Assembly (NCBI RefSeq): GCF_019931195.1
Contig: NZ_JAIOUO010000003.1
Span: 124,001 to 188,000, forward strand
Length of the DNA stretch: 64,000 nt
DNA from: Marinobacter sp. F4216
GTDB taxonomy: Bacteria > Pseudomonadota > Gammaproteobacteria > Pseudomonadales > Oleiphilaceae
Reading direction: 5' to 3'
Positions 36,571-45,148 of this stretch are shown here, one piece after another (the first letter of the stretch is position 1; each line of letters begins with the position of its first letter). The translations under genes were made by a program, and so were the position numbers. Under the pieces are notes generated by a model that did no database searches, was not told where the DNA came from, and worked only from the letters and a program-made list of their open reading frames with translations.

Positions 36571-36696
36571 AAGCGATTGTTTGTAGATTCTTGTGAAACA
36601 ACAACAGGACATACCGATGCAGAAATTTACGCGGAAAAATGTTAATATTGGCGGCTTACTTTCGATTTGAACCGTTCTTCAGCTGCGGGATTCTCC

Positions 36697-37209
36697 ATGG
36701 CGTCACCCTGGTACTCACTGGTTTCGCAAAAACTTTTTTTGGCCAGCTGCTTGCTGGACCAGATCACCACTCGGGTCGACGGTGAAGAGGCAGACCGTAC
36801 GACGGACACGGAACGGACACTGAAGAGCGAGGCCGCCAGGCAAGGGGCGGTAGAACTGATGCTCCGGGCAAGACAACTGTTACTGACCATGATAGCCCGG
36901 CATCATCAGTTCCGAAACGAACAGCCCGCCAGCCTTGAAGAGCTGGCAACGCTGGTTGGAGAACATTCGTACGAGGCAATAAAACTTCTGGAACTCAGCC
37001 GCACTTCAGGCAGTTGGTGGCAACATCTGAATCAACTCGAACGAGCCCAGAGCAATCCACCCGTGAGCCGCAAGACGGTCAGTTCAGACAACATTATCGC
37101 CATTTCTGCGGAAACCGGCCCAGACCGATCCGAAGGTGCCCTGAAGAAATCCCTGGGCGCACTGAAGCAATTTGCCGACGATCTGGAAGAGCAGCACAGC
37201 GAGTGGTAG
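36697..37209 (+). CDS. DUF6586 conserved protein (Pseudomonas PA3010-like)
   Basis: 170 residues from ATG 36697 (MASPWYSLVSQKLFLA); the open frame starts ten codons earlier. Soluble and mainly helical, with Trp-bearing SGSWWQHL near residue 115. The same small gene occurs near lexA-sulA in Pseudomonas (topA side), so the gene order here (this gene, the 86-residue gene, sulA, lexA) is conserved. Function unknown. Confidence 0.75.
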   Translation: MASPWYSLVSQKLFLASCLLDQITTRVDGEEADRTTDTERTLKSEAARQGAVELMLRARQLLLTMIARHHQFRNEQPASLEELATLVGEHSYEAIKLLELSRTSGSWWQHLNQLERAQSNPPVSRKTVSSDNIIAISAETGPDRSEGALKKSLGALKQFADDLEEQHSEW

Positions 37210-37250
37210 CTCAGCGCTCAACCCGATCCATCAACATAAAGGTTTAGGAT

Positions 37251-37511
37251 ATGTCACCCTCATTTTTTGAAATCGTTCAATTGAGCAACGGCGATTACGC
37301 ACTGCGCCGCATTGATGATGAGAGTGCGCCGCTGGTAAAAATCTCCTTTTCGGAGGAAGCTCGCGAGATGATGGCAGACAAGGATATGAATGTGGCGAAA
37401 GCCATGATTGCCGCGGGCATTGAGGCCGTGGGCAGCGTTGCCCATGACATTGACTGGGAAGAAGACGACCAGGAAACCGCCGAGATAGCGCCCTCCTACA
37501 CGCTGCACTGA
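37251..37511 (+). CDS. Conserved 86-residue hypothetical protein (PA3009-like)
   Basis: 86 residues, acidic, starting MSPSFFEIVQLSNGDYALRR and ending in a stretch rich in Asp and Glu. No cysteine, signal or membrane segment. It follows the DUF6586 gene by 41 bp and is probably co-transcribed. It matches by position and size a small conserved gene next to sulA in Pseudomonas. Function unknown. Confidence 0.75.
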   Translation: MSPSFFEIVQLSNGDYALRRIDDESAPLVKISFSEEAREMMADKDMNVAKAMIAAGIEAVGSVAHDIDWEEDDQETAEIAPSYTLH

Positions 37512-37562
37512 TCCCAGTACCGCCTTACATCAGGCCTGACCGAATCACCGGGGTAATCCATT

Positions 37563-37581
37563 GCGGGGCATTCCGCCCCGC
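37563..37581. terminator. GC-rich hairpin between converging genes
   Basis: GCGGGGC (37563-37569), loop ATTCC, GCCCCGC (37575-37581), placed between the 86-residue gene (plus) and sulA (minus). No U-tract on either strand; a terminator role rests on position. Confidence 0.45.
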
Positions 37582-37591
37582 ACCGTCCTTA

Positions 37592-38083
37592 TCAGCGCTG
37601 ACGAAGCACAACCCCGTGACTATTGCCTCGCGCCGAAGCTTCCTGAAGCTCACGAAATGCAGACTTACTCAGCTTCTGCGTCCACATCACGACCGCGTGG
37701 CAGGTACCTGCACTCAAAGCACGCTCGGCCAATTCTTGCGCGGAGTATTCCGGCGTGGAACGCAGCACCAGCAACTGGCCTGTAACGATCCCGTGCATTT
37801 TTTGCCACTTGCTCACCAGAGCTTGGGGTGGGTCAATCCACGCAAGCCAGCGTTTTTCCTGATTGAGCTGGGTCAGCATCGGTAGCAGCAACTGGAAGTT
37901 TTCAACCTGCTCCTGAGGCATGATGATCTCGGTCACATTGCCAACACTGGGAGCCGTCCGGGACTCTGACTTGGGACGCGTACTGATGATCGCCCGCTTT
38001 TCGGTTCCAACAGATGAGGATAGCGGATAGGGCATCGCGCCCTGATGAAAAGCGGTGTTCTGACTGAAGCTCAATTGTTCCAT
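37592..38083 (-). CDS. sulA: SOS cell-division inhibitor SulA
   Basis: 163 residues. It resembles Pseudomonas SulA: a variable N-terminus, then a RecA-like fold with the segments EIIMPQ, LLLPMLTQLNQEKRWLAWIDPP and TGQLLVLRS. SulA blocks FtsZ polymerisation during DNA damage. The gap to lexA is only 40 bp and has no LexA box of its own, so it is likely expressed from the lexA promoter. Confidence 0.85.
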   Translation of the reverse strand: MEQLSFSQNTAFHQGAMPYPLSSSVGTEKRAIISTRPKSESRTAPSVGNVTEIIMPQEQVENFQLLLPMLTQLNQEKRWLAWIDPPQALVSKWQKMHGIVTGQLLVLRSTPEYSAQELAERALSAGTCHAVVMWTQKLSKSAFRELQEASARGNSHGVVLRQR

Positions 38084-38123
38084 AACCTAGCTGCTCCCAG
38101 ACTGTCCGGATTACCTGACCTGA

Positions 38124-38735
38124 TTAGTGGAGATCCGACCGGCGGATAACTCCAACCCCCAGACCTTCGATAAACAAATGCTCCTCGGCGAGATCCACCT
38201 CGATGGGGTCGAACTCTTCGTTCTCCGCAATCAGGAAGACCTTGCTGCCTTCTTTGCGGTAACGCTTGACGGTTACCTCGTCCTCGCCAACCCGTGCCAC
38301 GACAACCTGACCATTGTGGACATCCTGTGTGCGATGGACCGCCAGCAAGTCGCCATCCAGAATACCGATGTCTTTCATACTCATTCCGCGCACCCGCAGC
38401 AGGTAATCGGCCGAGGGGGAGAAAAATTCCGGCTGCAGGGTGACATGATCCTCAATGTGCTCCTGCGCCAGAATCGGGCTACCAGCAGCAACCTGACCAA
38501 TGACCGGCAAGCCCAGATCTTCCTCCGCTTCCGGCAAACGGATGCCCCGGCTTGCGCCAGGCACCATCTCGATGGCGCCTTTACGGGCCAGCGCACGAAG
38601 ATGCTCTTCGGCGGCATTTGCGGAACGGAAACCAAGTTCCGCGGCAATTTCCGCGCGGGTAGGCGGATAACCGGTCTCATCCAGATACCGTCGGATGATA
38701 TCCAGCACCTGAGATTGCCTTGCGGTCAGTTTCAT
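38124..38735 (-). CDS. lexA: LexA repressor
   Basis: 203 residues. An N-terminal winged helix (1-70) precedes the self-cleavage site A84-G85 (QVAAGSP) and the catalytic Ser119 ([14 protein letters not shown])/Lys157 pair. It represses SOS genes until RecA-stimulated autocleavage. The ATG at 38735 has GGAG upstream. The promoter carries a consensus LexA box (38797-38812), as expected for autoregulation. Confidence 0.97.
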   Translation of the reverse strand: MKLTARQSQVLDIIRRYLDETGYPPTRAEIAAELGFRSANAAEEHLRALARKGAIEMVPGASRGIRLPEAEEDLGLPVIGQVAAGSPILAQEHIEDHVTLQPEFFSPSADYLLRVRGMSMKDIGILDGDLLAVHRTQDVHNGQVVVARVGEDEVTVKRYRKEGSKVFLIAENEEFDPIEVDLAEEHLFIEGLGVGVIRRSDLH

Positions 38736-38796
38736 GGGAGCTCTCCGTCAACTCATTTCCGAGACAGCCCTTGCATTTAAGCGCTCTGGGCATGCC

Positions 38797-38848
38797 CTGT
38801 TTTTATATACAGTAAACAAACTATATACAGTGTTTTATCCAGTGTAAA
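38797..38848 (-). promoter_or_regulatory. lexA promoter with consensus LexA (SOS) box
   Basis: On the minus strand: -35 TTTACA (38848-38843), 17-bp spacer, -10 TATAGT (38825-38820), then a perfect LexA box CTGTATATAAAAACAG (38812-38797) over the expected transcription start. A half-site CTGTATATAG overlaps the -10. The same box is 128 bp upstream of the divergent amidoligase gene, which may therefore also be under LexA. Confidence 0.85.
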
Positions 38849-38939
38849 GCCCACTATGAATTTCTGGTGCAGACCGGCGGGCAGCGACGAGGATTGTGAT
38901 AAGGTTCTGGAAAGGCAGTCGTTAAGGACACTGAGCGTT

Positions 38940-39941
38940 ATGGATAATCGCACCCCATGCCAAATGCCGGACATCATGCGCACCAGCGATAAAAAGGAAC
39001 GCCGCGTTGGTGTTGAACTTGAATTGTCCGGACTCAGCTACGATCAGCTTGTGTTTAACGTGTCCGATTTCCTGGGCGCCAAACCCCGGCTTGAATCCCG
39101 CTATGTCACCAAGATCGATTCCGAGTTTGGCGAATATACGGTGGAGCTGGATTCGGAACTGGTGAAAGATCTCGACTTGAGCGATTCCCAGCTTCCCGAT
39201 TCCATCAGGGAACTCGGTGGCCAGGCGCTGGAAGTAATCGATGCGGCAGCCGAGCGGATTGTGCCCCTTGAGATCATCACCCCCCCCCTGCCATTCAGCG
39301 AAGTAGGACAAATCGAAGCACTGGTCAGCGCACTGAGACAACAGGGGGCACTCGGCAGCCGGGAGTCGATTTATTACGCCTTCGGTTTGCAGCTGAATCC
39401 GGAATTGCCCGATTTGGAACCTGCTACCCTGGTTCGCTACCTTCAGGCCTTCGCCGCCCTGTACGATTGGCTCAAGTCACGCCATCAGCTGGATATCAGC
39501 CGCAAGATGACCACGTATATCGAGCCCTGGAGCAGTCGCTTCACCGACCGGCTGATGACGGACGATTACGCACCGGATCAGTCTGAGCTGATGCTCGACT
39601 ACCTTGAATCCAACCCGACCCGCAACCGCGCCCTGGACCTGCTTCCCTTGTTTGCCTACCTGGACCACTCGCTGCTGAACGAGTACGTCCAGGACACGCG
39701 GATCAAGAGCCGCCCTACCCTGCACTACCGGTTACCCGATTGCGACATCGCCAACCCAAACTGGCAGTTCTCCGACGTCTGGAACGACTGGGTCGTCCTC
39801 GAGCAGATTGCCAACAACGCAGAGCAGCTGGCCGAACTCCGCTCGCGGTTTCGCGAGGCCCACAAACTCAGCCTGCGCAATCTCACCCAAAGCTGGCTGG
39901 ACAGCTCCACCCATTGGCTGCAGAGTCTGGGGTATGCGTGA
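38940..39941 (+). CDS. Amidoligase-family enzyme (glutamine-synthetase-like fold)
   Basis: About 333 residues from ATG 38940 (frame open to 38856). The start of the fold, RRVGVELELSGL (residues ~21-32), carries the Glu-x-Glu metal ligands of COOH-NH2 ligases of the glutamine-synthetase superfamily. Other segments (EYTVELDSELV, VPLEIITPPLPF, ESIYYAFGLQLNPELP) fit the predicted amidoligase family described by Iyer and Aravind. No signal peptide. It overlaps the next gene, a class I glutamine amidotransferase, by 8 bp; the pairing is characteristic. Predicted to form an amide or peptide bond on an unknown carboxylate using ATP. Confidence 0.82.
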   Translation: MDNRTPCQMPDIMRTSDKKERRVGVELELSGLSYDQLVFNVSDFLGAKPRLESRYVTKIDSEFGEYTVELDSELVKDLDLSDSQLPDSIRELGGQALEVIDAAAERIVPLEIITPPLPFSEVGQIEALVSALRQQGALGSRESIYYAFGLQLNPELPDLEPATLVRYLQAFAALYDWLKSRHQLDISRKMTTYIEPWSSRFTDRLMTDDYAPDQSELMLDYLESNPTRNRALDLLPLFAYLDHSLLNEYVQDTRIKSRPTLHYRLPDCDIANPNWQFSDVWNDWVVLEQIANNAEQLAELRSRFREAHKLSLRNLTQSWLDSSTHWLQSLGYA

Positions 39942-40698
39942 TCCTTCAATTCCTGAAATTGAGCTGCCGGGACTGACCATCGGGATCAGCGGTCCCTCCC
40001 GGCGTGGCACCGCCCACCGGCTGATCAGCATGGGGCTCAGACTGTACGGAGCACACACCCACTATATTCGCCCCGGGTCCCACACCAATGTGGAACTGCT
40101 GGATGGGCTGGTGCTTTCCGGCGGCACCCACGTTCATCCGGAGCGCTACGGGCAAAAGCCCGAGGTTTCCGCGCGTTATGACCAGCGACGGGACGCCACT
40201 GACTACCGCCTGCTGGAGCAGGCGGAACGCACAGGCATACCGGTCCTCGGCATCTGCAGGGGCGCCCAGTTCATCAATGTTTTCCACGGTGGTTCGCTGT
40301 GCCAGAACGTCACTCCGATTCGGGTCCATACCCGGCACCGCCCCCTTCTCTTGCCCATGCAGACGGTGCGACTGGTGAAGGACAGCCGACTGGCGAAAGC
40401 CATGCAGGGCCTCACCATAGGCGCCAATCGCATTCACAGTCAGGCCATCAAGCGGTTGGGGCAAAACCTCCGGGTCGTTGCCGTGGATAACGACCTGTTC
40501 GTGCAGGCCATCGAGAACCAGAGCGGACAATGGATGCTCGGGCTGCAATGGCATCCGGAATATCTGCTATACCATGGGGGACATCGCCAGATCTTCCGGC
40601 AGTTCGTCCATGCCGCCCTGAATTTCAAGAGGGGCCGGTTAGAGCCGGATTCCGATTCATCCTTTTTTGAACAAGCTCCAGGGAGGAGTGACCCATGA
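39934..40698 (+). CDS. Class I glutamine amidotransferase-like hydrolase (peptidase C26 family)
   Basis: About 254 residues from ATG 39934, overlapping the amidoligase by 8 bp. The nucleophile elbow is LGICRGAQFIN (C108), the catalytic His-Glu is in LQWHPEYLLYH, and the oxyanion strand is VLSGGTHVHP, as in gamma-glutamyl-GABA hydrolase (PuuD-like). It may supply ammonia to, or hydrolyse products of, the amidoligase. It overlaps the SIMPL gene by 4 bp. Confidence 0.85.
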   Translation: MRDPSIPEIELPGLTIGISGPSRRGTAHRLISMGLRLYGAHTHYIRPGSHTNVELLDGLVLSGGTHVHPERYGQKPEVSARYDQRRDATDYRLLEQAERTGIPVLGICRGAQFINVFHGGSLCQNVTPIRVHTRHRPLLLPMQTVRLVKDSRLAKAMQGLTIGANRIHSQAIKRLGQNLRVVAVDNDLFVQAIENQSGQWMLGLQWHPEYLLYHGGHRQIFRQFVHAALNFKRGRLEPDSDSSFFEQAPGRSDP

Positions 40699-41378
40699 AT
40701 ACTGGAAGCCGACTTGCACAGATTGGTCTGCCCCTTGCGCTTCTGCCCGTCATCGCCATGGCTGGTGAAGTGTCACTGAGTGGCGAAGGCAGTGTGCGTT
40801 ATCAGCCAGACAGCGTGCGCCTGTATTTCACCGCGACAGTCGAGAACGAAGTGCCCCAGCAGGCGACCGAAGCAGTGGCATCCATGATGGCCCAATGGCG
40901 GGAAGCCATCGAAGATTACGAAGATGAGCTGGATGAATACACGGATGCCAACGTGCACCTGTATTCCCGAACCCTGCCCCCGGCTCAACCGGGGAGCGAG
41001 CCAACCCAAAAGGCGGTCGCGTCCCAAACTGTGACCTTCCAGCTTGATGACCTGACCCTGCTCAATCCGATCCTGGAACAGGCCCAGGCCATCGGTATGC
41101 GCTACAGCCTTGGGCCCGGCCAGTTTTTCCATTCAAACGAGAAGGAACTGAAGCAGGAAGCACTGGCTCTGGCCATTGCCGATGCCAGGGCGCGGTGTGA
41201 GTTCGTCGCGGATCAACTGGACCAGTCCTGCGGTGATGTCATCAGCATGCAGGTAGATGGCGGAATGCCACCAATGCCCCGAATGATGGCCGAAGCCCGT
41301 ACGGCAGCTGACCCGGTCCAGAGTGTTGGCACACGGGAAGTGACGGCTTCGGTCACCGCGACCTTCGAGCTGGATTGA
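40695..41378 (+). CDS. SIMPL-domain (DUF541) periplasmic protein
   Basis: 227 residues with a signal peptide (residues 1-23, ending VIAMA) followed by one SIMPL domain (VSLSGEGSVRYQPDSVRLYFT... ending REVTASVTATFELD). SIMPL proteins are periplasmic or outer-membrane associated; some affect oxidative-stress tolerance. It begins with an ATGA overlap on the amidotransferase stop, so the three genes form one coupled operon. Three bases separate it from converging tamB. Confidence 0.85.
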   Translation: MNTGSRLAQIGLPLALLPVIAMAGEVSLSGEGSVRYQPDSVRLYFTATVENEVPQQATEAVASMMAQWREAIEDYEDELDEYTDANVHLYSRTLPPAQPGSEPTQKAVASQTVTFQLDDLTLLNPILEQAQAIGMRYSLGPGQFFHSNEKELKQEALALAIADARARCEFVADQLDQSCGDVISMQVDGGMPPMPRMMAEARTAADPVQSVGTREVTASVTATFELD

Positions 41379-41380
41379 CG

Positions 41381-44300
41381 CTAGAAATCACGGGTATAGA
41401 AGATATCCAGTGAGGCGGCCAGACCACTGGCCGCCTCAACGTAGAAGTATTTTCCGAGGTCGTAGCGCAACGCCACTGTTGTGATGGGCTCAAATATTCC
41501 AACGCCGTACCGAATACTGAGCTCATCCGTCAGGTAACCACTGGCAACCACGGATGTTTCATCACCAGCGCCCTCGGCTTCAAGAGCAAACTGCTCGATG
41601 CCCAGCTCTTCACCAATCTTGCCCGTCAGTTCAGCAGTCTGGTTTAACCCCAGAGACAGGGCGGCGGTGCTCATCTGCCCTTCTTCACCCCGGGTTTCCG
41701 GCGCCCGCCCCAGAATCAGGTAAGACAGGGCAACCCCCTCGGGCATTTCCGGCACTGAGAACACCTCCGTTGACGGCGACTGGGCGGGTCCGGTCAAGCG
41801 AATACCGGCCACCACGGCATCGACGGTTCTGATGGCCTCGATATCCAGATAGGGCTGGGCAATCGCGCCAACGAACAGCACCCGGGCGGTGCGTAGCTCC
41901 AGTTCCTGCCCGAACGCTTCGTATCGGCCATCAACAAGGCTCAGGGTCCCACGGGTATCCATGTTATTGCCGATCCGCAGGGTCCCTTCCAGGTTGCCCT
42001 CCACGCCGAATGCGACAAACGAGACTTCATCTTCGCCGACCACCACCCGAACATCCATTTCCAGATCCTGGACCAGCGGCTTTTCCTTCTCGACGCCGAC
42101 AATCACTTCATCCTTGGATACCGATACGGCCTGGGGCGGCAGCCCCTGGATTTCGATGGCGCCACGGGGCACAGCCAGAATCCCGGCCACTTTCAGCCGC
42201 CCCTGCCGGAAGTCGATATTGAGATCCGGGGCCAGATCCAGCTGCGCATAGGGTTCCAGATTGACGGCAACCCGTTCACCACGAAGGGTGATATCCACTT
42301 CAGGGTCATCACGCCAGTCCAGATCACCCTCAAGGCCCAGGAAGCCGCCACCCCCGGTATCAACTCGACCGTCGAGGCTGGCGCTGTAGCCGTTCAGATC
42401 CACCGTTACCTCAATCAACTCCATCAGCAACGGCAGCCGGGAGTCCACCAGACGGCCATCGGCCAGCCGCAACTCTCCATTGACCGCAGGCCGCATCAGT
42501 GGCCCCGAGATTCGGCCACCACCCTCGATGACCCCCTTGACTTCTTGCAGGCCAGCCAGCACCCCGGCCAGCTCTACGTCCAGCTTCTCCAGGCTAAACT
42601 CGCCTTCGATCGACCGTTCGGATGCACGCGGATCAACGGCGGCATCCAGAGACAATTCACCAATACGCGGACCAGCCAGAGCCAGCTCAACCTCAGCCAT
42701 TTCGGGTCGGAGATTCAAGGCCACCGAAAACTGGTCATACCGGAACGCTTCCCACTCATCGTCCACCAACAGGCTGACATCTGCCGTGCCGGCATCCACT
42801 TCGACACGCCCGGATGGCCCCGCATCGGTCATCGTCAGCTTCAGGTTGGCGTTAAGAAGAGCTTCCCAGCGAATGTTTTCCGGCAACAGGGACGCCAATG
42901 CAGTGGTCGGAAAATCAACCAGGCGATAATCCAGCTCCGGAGCTGGCGCGAGGACCTGATCACCGGCGCAGAGCTGGCTTTTCTGCCAGGCCCAGCAGTG
43001 GGCGCCAAAGGTCAGGCGGCCTGTTTCCGAGTACGCCAGTGAGGCTGGAGCCTGCAGGGTCCACCGCTGTTTCTGTTTCGGCAGGGCCACAACCCCCTCA
43101 GAGAAAAGCCCGTTCCACGCCTTCCAGCTGTCTCCAGCGAAACCACCCGCAAACGTCAGGTCGACGTCCGTCTGAGGGTGGGATGCGGTCACCGCCAGCG
43201 TGTGACGGGTTCGGTCACCGTCTATATCGAGTCCGAGGGCGTTGATGGTTTGCCCGGCCGCATCAATCCCACTCGCCCGCACCTGACCATCCAGCCGGAA
43301 ACCAGCCTGAATACCGGCCTCAATCGCCAGCTGCTCGATCGCGAAGGTATCCCGCCACGCCAATCCATCGGCCTCCAGCGTCACATTCCCCTCCGGCTGC
43401 TCGGGTGTGCCGGACAGCCGGATATCGGCGACCAGCTCTCCGGCCAGCCCCTCCAGCAGTTGCCGGGGTTCGGGCAGCTGAACCTGCAGGGCACCTTCCA
43501 AGGTTTCGCCCCAGGTACCACTCCCTCTGACCCGATTGGCGCCAACGTCCAGAGCCAGCCCGGACACCTCCCAGCTACCGGACGCGGTATCAATCCCCCC
43601 TTTGACGCGGGCAGGCTGATCCTGCCATTGCCCGGACAGATCCCAGTTTGCCCGCAGGTCGGGGATCTGTCCTTCCCGTAACCGGCCATCGGTTGTCAAT
43701 TGACCACTCAGGCTGGCAGAGAGGGCCGGCACCCAGTAGCCGGGGTTGAAATTATCCAGCGCCAGGGAACCCTCCCACGCCAGCACATCCCTGGTGCGCA
43801 CCGTCGCCTGACCGTTGAGGGATCCAGCCTCGGTAGACACGTTCAGGTCGGTCAGACGAATGGTCTCCGTATCGCCATCCACTTTCGATGAGACACTGGC
43901 ATCCCCCTGTGGGCCGGCGATGTCGGCGCTCAGGGCCGCCTGATAGCGCCCGTCGGTCCAGCTGACTGTGCCGTCCAGTTTCTGAACCTCAACCGGAGGT
44001 TCGGCCATGTCGGGCAGAAGGGAATACCAGGGAAAGCTCCGAAGGGACAGATCGGCTTCAGCATCCAGTCCGCCCTGCCAGCCGACGCGGCCGTCGACGG
44101 CAACCACACCCGGCTCCTCACCCTCCCCGGATTGAAGTACCAGCGAAATCCCGCTCGCCTCCGATGTGGTGACATCCCCTTTCAGGCTGAGCAAGATAGG
44201 ACCACGGGTGCCCGGCAAGGTGGCCTCACCCCGCGTATCAAACCCTGCCGTCAGACTGCCATCGGCCTCCACAAACCAGTCCTTGAGTGTCAGGGTTTCC

Positions 44301-45148
44301 GGCAGGGATCCATGAGCCAGAAAGCTCCTGGAATCAATCCGTAACCTGACGGGCAAATCGGGATCCAGCGGCTCCACCTCACCATCGAGTTCGGCGTCCA
44401 GATAGCCCTCGCTGTTGCCTGCCAGCCGCAGGTCCCGAACACTCCCGCCCAGATCAACGGCGATACGCCACCGGTCGCCGGCCGGTGGCGGAAGCTCCGC
44501 CAGCACACTCAGATCAATTGGCCAGTCCCGACGGGTTTCCAGCCGACCGGACAACGAGACGGAGTAATCCCCCCATTTATAGAACAGCTCGTTCACCTGC
44601 CAATCGGCGCCCGCCCCTTCAGCAGTGAGCGTCAACTGGTTCCAGACCGTGGCGTCGTTCAGCAGGAACGGGCCCAGACGCACATCTCCGACACGAACGC
44701 CGAAAGGCAAATCGACCTCTGGCAGAACAATGTCCCTGGGTTCTGATACTGGCTTATCTTCCGGGGGGGCCACCTGCACATGGATCTGGTCCGCCACCAT
44801 GGTATCCAGACACACCTGTTTTCGGATCAGACACGATGGTGACCAATCCAGCTGAGGCGCCGCCAGATCAACCTGTACGCCATGCCCTTGCCAGACCAGA
44901 CGCTCGGCCTGCCAGAGGCCGAGGACCGAGCCCCGGCCACCGGTCAGTTCCAGGCCGGGTATCTGCTCCAGCACCCAGGCCGTGCCGGCATCGGATCGCA
45001 GCGCCAGCAAAACTGCCCCGACCAAGAGCACCGGCAACAAGAGCAGGATCAGCAGAATACAGAGTAGCCAGAACCAGACTGACCGGCGGCCGGAAGGCGA
45101 TTCATGTTGCTGTTCCGGTTGTTTGCTCACCGCGTTCGCTCCGCTCAA
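41381..45148 (-). CDS. tamB: Translocation and assembly module subunit TamB
   Basis: 1255 residues. One N-terminal membrane anchor (residues ~24-50) is followed by a very long beta-helical AsmA-like region and the conserved C-terminal DUF490 domain (residues ~880-1255, GTLSLVDGRYEAFGQELELRTARVLF onward in pieces), ending in an aromatic residue (YTRDF). TamB spans the periplasm and works with TamA in outer-membrane assembly and phospholipid transport. It overlaps tamA by 4 bp (ATGA). Confidence 0.93.
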   Translation of the reverse strand: MSGANAVSKQPEQQHESPSGRRSVWFWLLCILLILLLLPVLLVGAVLLALRSDAGTAWVLEQIPGLELTGGRGSVLGLWQAERLVWQGHGVQVDLAAPQLDWSPSCLIRKQVCLDTMVADQIHVQVAPPEDKPVSEPRDIVLPEVDLPFGVRVGDVRLGPFLLNDATVWNQLTLTAEGAGADWQVNELFYKWGDYSVSLSGRLETRRDWPIDLSVLAELPPPAGDRWRIAVDLGGSVRDLRLAGNSEGYLDAELDGEVEPLDPDLPVRLRIDSRSFLAHGSLPETLTLKDWFVEADGSLTAGFDTRGEATLPGTRGPILLSLKGDVTTSEASGISLVLQSGEGEEPGVVAVDGRVGWQGGLDAEADLSLRSFPWYSLLPDMAEPPVEVQKLDGTVSWTDGRYQAALSADIAGPQGDASVSSKVDGDTETIRLTDLNVSTEAGSLNGQATVRTRDVLAWEGSLALDNFNPGYWVPALSASLSGQLTTDGRLREGQIPDLRANWDLSGQWQDQPARVKGGIDTASGSWEVSGLALDVGANRVRGSGTWGETLEGALQVQLPEPRQLLEGLAGELVADIRLSGTPEQPEGNVTLEADGLAWRDTFAIEQLAIEAGIQAGFRLDGQVRASGIDAAGQTINALGLDIDGDRTRHTLAVTASHPQTDVDLTFAGGFAGDSWKAWNGLFSEGVVALPKQKQRWTLQAPASLAYSETGRLTFGAHCWAWQKSQLCAGDQVLAPAPELDYRLVDFPTTALASLLPENIRWEALLNANLKLTMTDAGPSGRVEVDAGTADVSLLVDDEWEAFRYDQFSVALNLRPEMAEVELALAGPRIGELSLDAAVDPRASERSIEGEFSLEKLDVELAGVLAGLQEVKGVIEGGGRISGPLMRPAVNGELRLADGRLVDSRLPLLMELIEVTVDLNGYSASLDGRVDTGGGGFLGLEGDLDWRDDPEVDITLRGERVAVNLEPYAQLDLAPDLNIDFRQGRLKVAGILAVPRGAIEIQGLPPQAVSVSKDEVIVGVEKEKPLVQDLEMDVRVVVGEDEVSFVAFGVEGNLEGTLRIGNNMDTRGTLSLVDGRYEAFGQELELRTARVLFVGAIAQPYLDIEAIRTVDAVVAGIRLTGPAQSPSTEVFSVPEMPEGVALSYLILGRAPETRGEEGQMSTAALSLGLNQTAELTGKIGEELGIEQFALEAEGAGDETSVVASGYLTDELSIRYGVGIFEPITTVALRYDLGKYFYVEAASGLAASLDIFYTRDF

